Source: Erigeron canadensis
Lineage: Eukaryota > Streptophyta > Magnoliopsida > Asterales > Asteraceae
Direction: 5' to 3'
NCBI RefSeq assembly: GCF_010389155.1
Contig: NC_057765.1
Span: 28,088,980-28,152,979 of the forward strand
DNA length: 64,000 bases
The position numbers were made by a program, and so were the translations under genes. Each line of letters opens with the position of its first letter. The stretch's first letter is position 1. The notes under the pieces are model-generated. The model saw nothing but the letters and a program-made list of their open reading frames with translations, was not told the origin of the DNA and did no database searches. Of this stretch, positions 1 through 11,940 are shown piece by piece.

Positions 1-1123
1 CCATTGCACCCTTTCGGTTGGCGGTTATGAACTTCCTAAAGCATGAGTTTACTCCGTAAACCATCGTTTGGTTATACACCGCCATTTAAAACATGTTGCT
101 TGTTGATATTGGCCTCCTTTCTTTGTTTTTGCGATCATATGCCTTCTTTCTTCTTCACGTGTAGTTCTTTGTGTTGTTGAAGTAATCAAATGAAAACGTC
201 TGTATTGTTAAGTTTTTATAAGGGTGGAAAGGAGATGAGAGGAGGGGAGAAAATTATAAAATGCATTCTTAAGTTTTTTTTTAATAGTGGAAAGGGAAGG
301 AGTGGAAAGGGATAGAGGGGGAAGTTTAATTGTTTTTGTTTCAAAAGTTTTCCCCTCATTTTTGAGGTGATTAGGAAGGAAAACTTCTCTTCTCTCTCTT
401 CTCCTTTCTTTTCTTAAGTTAACTAAACAAATTGATTTACTATTTTATAAACTTTCAAATGGAGGGAGAATTGTTAAATACGCTTGTTTTGTATATTTAT
501 TATATACGCTGTCTTAGAAAAGAGTTGCAATGTGTTCTTAACGCACTAGGTATTCGACGGGTGTTTTATTTGCAGTAGTTGCTCTTTCAGCCAGATTGCA
601 CCCGGAAAACTACTCCAGGTTAACCCAAAGCTTACTTTGAGTTATATATAGATTACAGATATATCGCAGGTAGAGATAAATGGGTCAATTTGGTATGTGT
701 CATTTCTGATCTCTATATCAAACAGTGTAGAACGATTCAACAGTTACCCAGTTAGTTAGAAATATAGATTACAAAGGTAACAATATAGTATTAGTATCCA
801 ATTTGAAGATACTAATTAATGATGTTTAATGAATATATTTTTGTTCATTTACTTTTAAAATTGACAAAAGAGATGTGTTTGCTGGATCAACTCCAATGTA
901 CCAGTCCCAAGTTTTGCAACAACTTTTACATCTATCCTCCGTCCACCTATTTTGCCAACTGCCCAACTTACTGGCAATTTGGTTTACTTTTATATATTTT
1001 ATCTTATTACTGTGACGTTTTAATCATTAATCTTCATGTAGATGCCTGGTCTGTTCCTGGTCCCGACTTAGATACTGGTATGAAGCCTAGGAACAATGGC
1101 ACACCTTGTATGGGTTATGACTA
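1..1123 (+). pseudogene. Partial, broken copy of the 18.9-26.4 kb gene (intron 12 and exon 13 part)
   Basis: The first 1.1 kb aligns by eye with 23931-24770, which is the intron between exons 12 and 13 of the uncharacterised gene further right, followed by exon 13. An exon-like stretch starts at 1042 after a normal CAG/TAG-type acceptor and encodes the same AWSVPGPDLDTGMK string. It reaches an in-frame TAA at 1121-1123, where the intact copies continue with YNPHS or YNQHS, so homology or frame ends there. Earlier exons would lie left of the window and the last exon was not found to the right. I infer a duplicated, truncated gene copy. Function unknown. Confidence 0.6.
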
Positions 1124-2692
1124 ATTTTGTATATGTTGTTTTAACCAACTCAATCTTTATTTATTTTCTTTGATAAATTCATCGAGTAACCCCTTGTTGA
1201 AATTTTGGTCTACTTTTCATACCGCAGTAGCTTACCACCTATTTAAGGATCTAGTTCATAGGGTGCATCTTATATCTCTTGTCCTCCTCCTTGTTTTTAC
1301 CGTGATTTAATCGAAAATTTAGTTGCTAGCTTGCATCTTATGTTTTATCTGATAAATGTAGTAGTAACTGTTGTACACTGTCTACACTCTAGAGTGACAG
1401 ATTGGGCGGGTGGGTAACTATTTCAAATGTGACAGAAGAACCGTGATATCACAATGTATTGGGCAATTTCTTTACATTTTCATTTTAGCTGCCCATCGTG
1501 ATAATTTGGTCGTTTGAAAAGGTGGAGATAAAAATAATAACATGTCGTTTGCAATCACCTCCATATGCCTATACTTTCAATAATCTCTATTCTGTTTCTT
1601 ACATCTACACTGTCAATCATATTAACAAGGAACATTAATTTTCTAGTAAATAGCCCGTGCTATATCTTCTATACTAGCTTAAACTTTCGTACATAGATCC
1701 AGATTCTCTCTTTTACTACAAGTAACGAGTCGTCCCCCAACTCTTGTATTCCTCAACTATCAATTGAATTATAGAAATTTACTTGCCTTTGACTCTAAAT
1801 TTACATATAAATGGCCAAATGGGTCATAAGAATTTACCTACTTACGACACGATATTGTACCTTGTACCAAGTTAAAGATACACAAAATTTAATATTTTTC
1901 CTTTGTTGTTGGGACTTTGGGACTTCACATATGTATACCATAAGGTTATTATTATTAGTTATTTAGTTTATTACTCTACTTGCTAGAATTCCTTGATTGC
2001 TTATGGTGGGCTTCTTACAACGAAGAAAGGATTTTAACTTTATAAGAAATTTTTTTGATTCTTTAACAAGGGATTAGAATAAAATGATGACGAGGATGTA
2101 AAATATTAGGCAGTCATCTTTTCTAAACATCTCTAATGGTACCAAGTTATTAAAGATTCTTTTTCAATGTCCCTATTATCAATATATAATATTTAATTAA
2201 AAGTATTAGTTGAAATTATAAACAAGTACTTTATTAATATAAATTTAAAAGTGTGAGTGTGTAGAAAAAAGTTTTTAATCAAATAGCTTGAGAAACATCA
2301 AGCTTTTGAAAAAAAATATTATTCTCTCAAGTGGTATAAAGCTATTCAAAGATTTTTTCTTTAAAAAAAAAAAAGTTTTTTATCAACCTAACACTGGAAT
2401 TGCTCTAATATGCCACATATTATAAGTTTTATTGGTGTTCGTATCCCATAATTGTTAAAGTATTATTAGTAAATATTTGTATCCTAAATTTTTTATTTCT
2501 CTAAAATTTAACATGACTAGATTATAAATGATGTTTTAAAAAACTGAAGTTGGCTCCAACTTTAAAATAACTGTACACCTTTTTGATAATGAGATGTTAA
2601 ACTTACAAAAAAAAAAGAAAAAATGTACTTTATTTGGCTTATCAAGTACAAGCATCATTTTCTTTTCCATTCCAAAAAAAGTAGAAGGATCA
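1124..2692. other. AT-rich spacer, no gene seen
   Basis: No splice-consistent or recognisable coding segment. Mostly AT-rich sequence with A and T runs around 2280-2400 and 2605-2625. May include degraded intron sequence of the pseudogene to its left. Confidence 0.5.
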
Positions 2693-3645
2693 TGTAACAC
2701 CCCAATTAGGCGGAAATATGGGGTATCATTAGAAAACCTCAGCACGACATGAGAATTAAGTAGAGGCAACTACATGCATTCAAGGATTTAGCAATCCATA
2801 CATAATTCAAGTACAATTACAATTAACGGATCAAATCATGCACAAGGAGCACAACACCATCAATAGTTTACAAAAATAGATCAAATGATGGCTAACGATC
2901 CTAGGCATAACCCATGAACGGGTGCAATGAATCACGGATCCATAAAGTCCAAGCTCAATCCTATCACATGCAAGCAATCATCCATCACGTCTTTGATTCA
3001 CTTGATTACCTGAAAAGTGTACTAAAATGCGTCAACATAAAGTTGGTGAGTTCGTAGGTTTTGACTATAAGAAACAAGTGTCGGGATAACAACCGTTTAA
3101 CCTTGATACGAACCTAATTAGATCATTAAATGATCACATAACCTTGAAACCTTGATTTGGATCGATAAACGATCACACAACCTTGAAACCTTGATTGGGT
3201 CATTAAATGATCTCATAATTGGGATCATTAAACGATCACCAAGCCTTGAAACCTTGATTGGATCATTTAATGAACCTCATAACCTTGATAGGAACATATA
3301 CAACCACATAACCTTGATTCACAATTCAAACGAGCACATAACCTTGATAAACTAGCCAAACAATCATACAACCTTGATAAATAATTCAAACGATCACATA
3401 ACCTTGATAAACTAGCCAAACAATCATATGACCTTGATTTACAATTCAAACGATCACATAACCTTGATAAACTATCCATACAATCATTCAACCTTGATTC
3501 ACAATTCAAACGATCACATAATCTTAATTACTTACATAAACGAACACATAACGATCAAACGAAACCATGAAACACGATGTACACTATTCACCCCAAAATC
3601 ATGTAAAGAAAGGGGATACAGACTCACCTTGAGCAGCTACAACAA
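2693..3645 (+). mobile_element. Truncated Ty3/gypsy-type LTR (TGTAACACCCC family)
   Basis: Starts TGTAACACCCCAATTAGGCGG, close to the start of the LTR at 7725 (TGTAACACCCCAACTAAGACGG). It shares an ordered set of short blocks with that LTR: CTGAAAAG followed by GTTGGTGAG and TAGGTTTT, and later GACTCACCTTGA. The rest of the LTR, including its terminal ACA and a target-site duplication, is missing. At about 3645-3668 the sequence passes into copia 3' ORF homology, so the right part was deleted or lost by recombination. The exact junction is uncertain. Confidence 0.55.
3125..3545 (+). repeat. Degenerate tandem repeat, about 30/60 bp unit
   Basis: Units containing AACGATCACATAACCTTGAT alternate with units containing CAAACAATCATACAACCTTG. 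The regular 60 bp double unit is clearest at 3330-3520; the left part is more diverged. It lies inside the truncated LTR. Confidence 0.75.
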
Positions 3646-3649
3646 GTTT

Positions 3650-4355
3650 AGATTAATCTACAAGCGAGCAATATTCGTCACACGATCACAACCTATAGTT
3701 ACACATGCTTAAATTAAATGCAAACAACCTCATGGCCAGTTTATAAGGGTAACAGACCGCTGATAGTCTTATTGGGAGAATCCAATCCTTTCTTCGTGAT
3801 TCTCCCATCGGTGAGTCCTTTTCTCTGAACCCACACAAGATGTATCATGACTACTTGTGTGAGTTCTGGTACACGGCTTCAAATTCCGAAGACGGATCAT
3901 CCATCTCCTTCACCTTAAATGATGGCTCTGTCCCGTGTACCATTACTGCTAATACGTTGAGGGATGCCCTACACCTCAACTACTAAAGACAAGGTGAAAC
4001 TCCAGTTGTAATATCCCCAAATATTAATTTTCGTCAGGTACTCCTGGATATGGGGAATAAGGAGGTACTTGAGAACTGGGTATTACGGACCAAGGGTCCC
4101 ATGACGATGAGAGGGCTTTCACCACCCTGGAAGTAAGCATGGGTGGAAGTTCTGGTGGTTTGGACCAGATAAACTCCTTTCAAGCAGAGATGGCATGCTG
4201 CTTGTGGAATGGCTTGAGAGTAGATTTTGCAAACATCTTGTTTAGAAGCTTGGTGTTCAAATTAAAAGGTAATAGGGGACCTTGTATCCCATTTTCGCGA
4301 TTTCTCTCTTTTTGTTTTAAGTTAATTATGGGCAGATATGAATATAAAAATACAC
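3650..4355 (+). pseudogene. Copia extra 3' ORF, N-terminal segment (broken)
   Basis: Homologous to roughly 61300-62005. Shared stretches include the region coding SLIGRI, SLNPHK, DYLCEFWYTAS and SSGGLDQINSFQAEM. The start codon region is lost. An in-frame TAA interrupts it near 3985 (other copy has a Trp codon there), and about 20 bp are deleted near 4130. The segment ends where the solo LTR inserted; 4351-4355 is the left copy of its TACAC duplication. This ORF family is found 3' of pol in Sireviruses; its biochemical role is unknown. Confidence 0.7.
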
Positions 4356-5887
4356 TGATGAGTGTCCATTTTGTGATAAAAACCCCTAAAGAAAGGCTTA
4401 ATTTCTATGCTTAAATGAGTTATTATTCCGGCACTATTGATACTTAATGAATGATGTGATTATGCAGGTTTCCGGAAGATGCAAGAGAGGGTAAATGACA
4501 TCAAGTGACTCAAGAAGGAAGCCTATGAAGTTACAAGACACAAGGAAGTGGTTCGGGAGCCAAACGAAGACTCAAGTGCAAGACAGCAGCCACCAGCGGC
4601 CGCTGGCCACCTTACCAGCGCCGCTACTCGTCAGCCAGCGGCCGCTCAACCTTCAACCAGTGCTGCTAGCCTAAGAACCAGCGCCGCTAGTCGGCCCAGA
4701 TCAGAAACCGACTTAAACCCCTATTTAAGTCGAACTAACCCTCAAAACCCTAAGAGAGAGCCGATTCAGCAGCCCTAGCCGCCCAGGAATAACCCTAGAT
4801 CAAAATTGCAGATTACAAGGAGGTTTTGGAGCATCTAAACACCTTCTGATCTTCACTCTTGGTCTAGATCTTTCATCTTTATTTACTTTTTGTTATTGAA
4901 CTATGTTTTTTATCTTCTCAGACTTTGTTATTCCATTAATAATGCTAGGCTAGTAGGCTGAATACTTGTTTGGATCAATGTGATCATGTAGACGCTTATT
5001 GTTTTACTATGTTTGTTTAGATTCTGTTGGAGTGTGCTTTACTGTTTATCGTAGATCCATGTTTATTAGTAATTCATGTTGCTATTGGTTTTATACCTGA
5101 ACATACTAGTTTAATTCTAATGGTTGTCTATGATCATGCACTAGGACTAATATGCTAGGACAGAAAACAACTAGTCGATCTATAACTAGAAGTAAAAATT
5201 GATTCACTTGTAACCGAGGGATCCGGAACCATAGTAACTAGGATGAATTGAACATGAAGCTTAACAATACCAGACGCGATCTTTTGACTTGGAAACGAGC
5301 ACTGTGGTCATCAGAGGGAATTATATCTGGTCATGGCTTAAGAGCCAGGTAATTAAAAGATGAATTAGTAACACAAACTTTAGGCCATAATGCTTAAAAC
5401 AATGAATCTAGCGAGAATTTGTTTTAAAGGGTAGTGTGAGTCTAGCGACAGCACTACTACCTAAGTAAAGTGAATCTAACGAGAATCTGAACCGTGATTA
5501 AGTTTCCAACAGGCTAACAAACTAGTAGGATAGTATTTAGTCGTACCATGAGATCGGAGATGCCAAACAAGTATTTTAATTTAATTACTGTTATTTGCTT
5601 TTTCCAAACTATTTTTAGAGTAGCCTCTCGCTGCAAAGCGTGTGGTCATATTTTCTTTATTGACTGCTAAAAGTATTAGTTTATTAGGAGTTAGTAACAA
5701 ACCCCCAAACAAACTAGAATTACACGTATTACTAGATTAGGTAACGCAACGCGTCCCTGAGAACGATCCTGTAACTTACCACTAGGCTATACTTAATTGA
5801 CCGGGTTCTTTGCTCGTTAAAGTGTGTGTTAGTTTAGATAGTTACTTGTACAACATAAATTTTAAAGATAAGAAAACACCACCATCA
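4356..5887 (+). mobile_element. Ty3/gypsy-type solo LTR, 1532 bp, TSD TACAC
   Basis: Begins TGATGAGTGTCC and ends CACCACCATCA, obeying the TG...CA rule, and is flanked by perfect 5 bp duplications TACAC at 4351-4355 and 5888-5892. Removing it restores alignment with the uninterrupted copia ORF at about 62005. A GC-rich part at 4590-4700 carries repeated AGCGGCCGC-like and AGCGCCGCTA motifs, and a CTATTTAAG TATA-like box lies near 4722. No primer site, gag or pol is present, so this is a solo LTR left by LTR-LTR recombination. The end sequence suggests an Athila/Tat-like gypsy lineage, which I infer only weakly. Confidence 0.85.
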
Positions 5888-7724
5888 TACACAATCTCTT
5901 TACTCTGTGCCAGAATTACTGAGGAATCTGGACAGTTTAGAATCAACTGTCAATGAGGTCTAGATTCCACCTAGAAGGATGTTGGCATTCTCTAAAACCG
6001 ACGCACCAATCCAAGGTGGCTCGGAAAGACAACTGGGCGGGCCTCAAAATAATGAGGGACCCACCAGTTCATCTGCTGGTATTGTGATGGTTGCCGAACC
6101 TGGGCAACAGTTTATCCCCACCAGCTCCAGCGGGTCAGTTCTCCCTGTAATGTACCCCGGGGACCTCCCAACAGGTGTCCGGGTTGTTCCAAACGCAAAA
6201 AGGTCAAACAATCGTCGTCTTAGGAACCAGTCAGCACTTGCCACTGACACTAGTACCCCAACCAGCCCTTTAGGTACTTCCCAACAAGTACCTAGAGATA
6301 AAGGGATGAACCGCAAGCAACCACCCTTGAAACTTCTTTAGGAGAGGGTGGTGAAGATAATACTGGGTCAGACCAACTCAGAATAGAGTCTGTGTCAGCA
6401 CCTAGCTTGCAGAGCCAAATTTCTGACACTCTTAATGCACGAACTGACGAAGTCTCTGGCAGGTCACAGCTAGAGATCGAGGTTCCAGACTCTTCGGCCC
6501 ATGATACTACGACTGAGAATCGAGCAGCTGTAGTTGAGGCACTAGTGACCTCTTTCCAGGAATAAATTCCACAAACTGATGAAACCATTCAGGTAATTGA
6601 AACTGGTCATCAGGAGCCTGAACAACTTGTTCAGCCACCCCCAACATTTATGGATCTAGGCATAAATGAGGGTGAGTTTCAGCTTGAATCTTCGGATTCA
6701 GATGAGACAGAATCTGATCAAGAAATGGCTGATGCATTTGTACATGATCAGCTCCCTTCCTTTTCTGGTCAACCCCTAGATCAACAAGTTTCAGTTTCAC
6801 AACCCGACTTTTCCACACTCCAAGGCATACCACAATTTGCATCTCGCCAATTATTAACCTCTCTGAATGTCCCTAGAAATAGACACATTCTCACACCACC
6901 GTCGCCATCGTTCACACCTGAGCATTCTCAGCATGAACGACACAATTGAATCTCTTCCCCTTCTTTCTTCATAAACCCTCTTATTTCAACTGGTGCTACT
7001 AGAACTGGAGAACCAACGATTGTAATACCTCATTCAGTTGTACCTGTAGCTTTTAGAGCGAGTCCAGTGACACCTTCCCTTTCGTCACTGGATAGACGGT
7101 TTGTATCTTTTCAAGCCGATATCCAAAACCTTCTTTCGAGGGTGGAGGATATTCAAAAGATACTTAATAAAAATACCAAGTCCCTCCCCAAGTACCAGAA
7201 GGAACACATTACAAATGTTAAAGTGGTTGACTTGGGGATCAATAAATTCTCTGCAAATGAGGACTTGGTATTTAACAAGCTCAACGAGTTAGTCAACGGC
7301 TCCAATCAACTAGCAACATCTTTAAAGGAGGCTTTTGCACTTACTCAATCTGGAGTCACTTCATCAATCACCAACCTGCTGAATACAACTGTCAGATCTT
7401 CAAAGGTTGACTTGAAAGAACTTGAAAGACAGGTTAAGTTGCTTATTGAAAAACCTGGTCTAAATGTGACTGAGCTTGGTAACCAGTTGGCCTCTTCAAT
7501 TGGTCAAAAGATAGAAAATACCTTGGCTGCTAGAGAACAACAATTTTTTGAAAAGGTGATATCTGAGATCACCAAGACTGCAACGCCCCAGGTTGATCTC
7601 ACCCCCATTACATATGAGATTGATCGGTTGAGGTGTAGTCTGGACACTTTGGCCAGCAAGGTATCTGATCACTCAACTGCAAAAAATAATCTAACAACTG
7701 AAGCTGGCAAAGACAAGAATCAAG
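5888..7724 (+). pseudogene. Copia extra 3' ORF, central coiled-coil segment (broken)
   Basis: Continues the ORF after the solo LTR and aligns with about 62010-63550. The best preserved part is 7067-7729, an open stretch with heptad-like leucines, for example QADIQNLLSRVEDIQKIL and VSEITK-like repeats, matching the coiled-coil region of the other copy. Frameshifts and stops lie at 6339 and 6947-6949. The segment ends at the LTR insertion; 7720-7724 is the left TSD. Predicted from composition to be a coiled-coil structural protein; true role unknown. Confidence 0.7.
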
Positions 7725-10700
7725 TGTAACACCCCAACTAAGACGGAATCATGAGATGTACAGAAAGTCGAGCATTCAAAACAAAGGATTATAAACAACA
7801 TTCACCATAGCTTTATTTGATAAAAGAATTTTACAAATGTACAAGCATGTGAACCAATCCTCAAGTATAATACGTCTACCGCACTTGGATATTAAGTCCA
7901 CGAAACAAATAACAAGAACATGAAATAGTATACTACAATGATCAAGGCGGATTCCATTGACCATCACAAGGTTTGATCTTTGACTCCAAAGTGCAATGCA
8001 AACAATCATGATGCACATAAATCCTCAAAGCTTATGTTAATTCCTGAAAAGCATGAAGAAAAAGTGTCAACTACGAAAACGTAGTTGGTGAGTGCATAGG
8101 TTTTTATATAAATCTTAGTACATAACCATTTTAATACTTAGAAAACAGATTACTATTACTTTTCGAAATACCCAAATCATATGACCTACAAAATTCTCAT
8201 ATCATATTATCAAGTTTTCCAAATACCATAATGTCATTTCAAGACTTGAAAAAATTCATGGTAACTTACAAAGTTCTCATTTGTCAAATCTTCTTGAGAG
8301 AAAAATATATCAAACAATTAATCATATATCACATCGAACCATTCGGTCATCAAGATTTCAATATCGCCAATTTCAACAACTTTCAAGATTCCATATGAGG
8401 GACGATACCCAAACCGTATGTTCAAATAATTCCCAATTTATCAACAATATTCATACCAATTTCATTTAGCCACACGGGCATAATTTAATATCAATTTCGT
8501 TTAACCACAAAGGTATAATTCAAATAAATTTTGATGAGTAAATGCTTGAGCCACTACTACTACCATTTTCAAGTCCAATAATAAATTAATTAAAACTATA
8601 GCACAAGCTGTCAATCAAGTGCTTTTTATATAAAATAGGGTCGTGCCATGGAGACGACCACTTAAATTAAGGTAGCTAGATCACCACTCTAGTCGGACTG
8701 GAAGTGTAGGTTGTCACAAAGGCAACCAACCTTCCACCGTTACACTCTGGGCGGGTGGACGACTCCTAGTTGCGCAACTATCTAACTACAGGCCTCCCTA
8801 TTGGGAGTAAATAGCAGTATACCGAAAGAAAACGGGTTGACAGAACTTAAGCTCATCATATAACATTTATCACATTGAACATACAATATAACTTCATTTC
8901 ATAATCATAATATCAAGAATCAATTCATATATATATAGAAAGTAATTTCATTTATATATCATGCTTTTCACCCCGATAGTTAAACACATAAAATAGTTTG
9001 AAAGGGGGCTATGACTCACCTTGATATGCCACGCATTATATTCATATATCCAAAATGGGTACTTCCCATCTATAGCTTCCTTGATCATATATTCCTTATG
9101 CTCCTCATTCGTATATCAAAGCCAAGCCTATCCCTACGAGAGGACTAATATACATAAGTTCCTATCTTAAGCCTTCACTTAGAAATGCCACTTTTATTAT
9201 GTTGTCATCAATTATGGAATCCAAGTGTATTGCTTATATTCGCGTCTTTGGTTGTAGAGATTGATGGTGTAAAAGGTTACTTTCATTATATACGTAGTTA
9301 TAAGTTGTTAGATTTTCGGTAACTTGACTTCATTTGGTTATCTTATAGAAATGCCATATTAGGCTATATTATCTTTGTTCATCATTTGATGTGTAACCGA
9401 TTTTAACACGAATTAGCATTTGTGATATCAATATATAGTTTGGTACATAATTACTTATGTCTCTTTATCTTTGTTTTATTTTGATTACACTTATCTTCAA
9501 CTTGTATATTTCTCGATTGGTCTTACGATTACTTGGTTCATGAAATCCGTTTAAGTGTTATGGGCCATTATCAATTGGGCCTTAAGTGTCATGGGCTTTT
9601 AAATGTTTTGGGCTTACATTAGTTATTGGGCTTTACCTTATTTGAGTTAAGTGCTTAATGGGTCATAGTGGTTATTGGGCTATATGGCTTATTGGGACAA
9701 GTGGGCCTACTGAATTGTGTTCCTTATGGGTTCACTAGTTGGGCCGGGCTAGCCCATTAACTCCTAGCATCTTTTAGCCCATTACATACATGATTAGTTT
9801 TCTTTTAAATTTTCTGTTTTCATACCTTATTTTTACAAAATGTTGGCTACTATTTTGAGGTCAAGACGAATTATTTGAACCTTCCTGATTTTTGTATTGC
9901 AATCTATATGTTTCGTATAATTTTGTGAATTTTCACTTAATTTTTAGATATTGTTTGCTACCTCTAACAATTTCCAAACTAAAACTGGTCAGAATGGTTA
10001 CTGTTTGGCGACTTGAAATGTTTGATAAAAGTTCTTAACCTTATGACCTTCAGAAAAATACCACAAAATTATTTTAAGTCATGGACACATTGAAATTACT
10101 TTCCACCAAGTATGACTTCCTGGAGCCTTTTGGTTAAGGAGATAAAAATTGTCAAAATTCATAAAATATTCAGGCAAAATTACAGTTTTGACCAGTTTCA
10201 GTAGAAAAATCATATCTTTCATTTGGTTCAATATTTTTAAGTAATTCCAGTTGTTAGTTATTCTTAACTCGTTACTCTACAATTTTTATTTTGAAAGTGT
10301 TTCTTGAAAATGCCGTAACATGCCCAGTTTACCCGTTAGAAGACAGAAGATTAATTCTGTCAGATTTGTTCTTGGTCATATCAACCCACCAATGACCTTT
10401 CTAGCTTAATTAACACTTAAATTCATCACTACAAGATTAGTACTTTATTTTGTATTACTTTTACATCAAAACTTACTGATTACAAAAGATTTCAAATCAT
10501 CCATTACCATTTACATACTGATCTTACACAAAAACATGTTTGGTTAACTAGATTCTTGCAAAAACGTTTCTTGATCATCCTAAAAACAACATGCATGTAA
10601 AGATCTTGTATTTTCTCAACATGCAATGCATTATTCAGTTAATCAACACATATTTACTGATGATAAAGCTTAAAAACATCAATGGATCAATGAAAACAAC

Positions 10701-11940
10701 ATAGGTAAAGAGGTATTGAAATCGGTTTCAAGAAATCAACCTTAGATGATGAAAACCTTGACATATATGGCCGTTTGAGGGCTATTGTTGCATCCTATCA
10801 ATGCTCCTATTGATTATATCTTAACCCCATACAAGATTATTATTAGTTATTGATTGTTTGATGACTAAATCATGACTTTATGGGTTGTTCTTTCCCCTTA
10901 TTTGCTGCTGCCAATCAGCCCCTTAAAAGGCTGATTTCGTATGGTTATTGCCTTCAAATCACCCCTAAGCTTCCACCATACATGAGTCTAGATGATAAAT
11001 GATCAATATGACTTATTATTGCATTAGATTAGTTAGATTTGAGCTTTTTGTTGCCTTGATTAAACCGAAAAAGAGAAGGAAAGAGTGCAGAAAATTTAGA
11101 GAGAGTTAGAGAAAGTTTTTGGAGATGTGTGTGTGTTTGAAATGAAAAGTGAGAGTGTGGGGGAAGGGGAGGACGTGATTTAGGGGAAGAAAAGAGGTTG
11201 GGGGGAAGCTCATTGGTTGGTTGGTGTAGTGGAGAGGCATGGATTGGCTAGGTGGTGTGGTAAGTGATGCATGGTTGCATTTGGTTCTTATCTTGGACTA
11301 GATTCATCTTGTGGGTGTGTTTTGAATTAGTAGAATATTAGGAATGGAATGTTATATATTTGATTATATAGGCATTGTTTATGTAAATGTTCAAGTTGCA
11401 TGGATATGTATATGTGTGTATATATAGTTTTTTTTGTGTCTCAAATTTGTTATTTAACTCTTTAGTTATAATCTTGCATTTTTTTTATTTAGACATACAT
11501 ATATTTACTTATTATTATTCAACTCTTTTGTATGCATAAGATTTATAAATAAAATTTTTGAGATGGTCATTATATTTTTGTGGTCATATGTACTTTAATT
11601 AACTTGGTGTTGGAATTGTTGGATATCCATAAGAAATTTTTGGGTTGTTATCTCATCTTGTGGGTCTTGCATAGTTATTTTTTTGATTTAACTTCTTGAA
11701 ATTAAGTTTTTGATTCATTGACATTTTCATGAAGTTTAATTAGAACTAATTATAGTATGAGATTGTCTCGAATGATTATAGTTTTTGTTTGTGGCATTTC
11801 TAAAGCATTTCACTGTACTTGAGGGCAATTATCACTATGCCCTATATGTCTAGAAGGCAATTCTCTTAATAAACTTCTAGGGATAGATACCTAGATGATT
11901 ATAACTAAGTTGTCCTAGTCGGAAATTGAGGGTTTTTACA
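7725..11940 (+). mobile_element. Large Ty3/gypsy-type LTR insertion, 4.2 kb, near-perfect TSD
   Basis: Starts TGTAACACCCCAAC and ends GGGTTTTTACA, and is flanked by TCAAG (7720-7724) and TCAAT (11941-11945), four of five bases alike. Deleting it restores alignment of the copia 3' ORF with about 63560. No retroelement protein is readable inside, so I call it a solo LTR, unusually long; a heavily decayed element with more than one part remains possible. It shares ordered blocks (CTGAAAAGCATG, GTTGGTGAG, GACTCACCTTGA) with the LTRs at 2693 and 41844. Positions 9560-9790 hold many TGGGCC/TGGGCT motifs, similar to plant site II promoter elements. Confidence 0.65.

Noticed and set aside
3125..3545. 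CRISPR-like array
   Set aside because: Repeats are degenerate, tandem without unique spacers, inside a plant LTR.
4548..4778. Ala/Ser/Pro-rich small protein
   Set aside because: Lies wholly within the solo LTR 4356-5887 and reflects its GC-rich repeat words.
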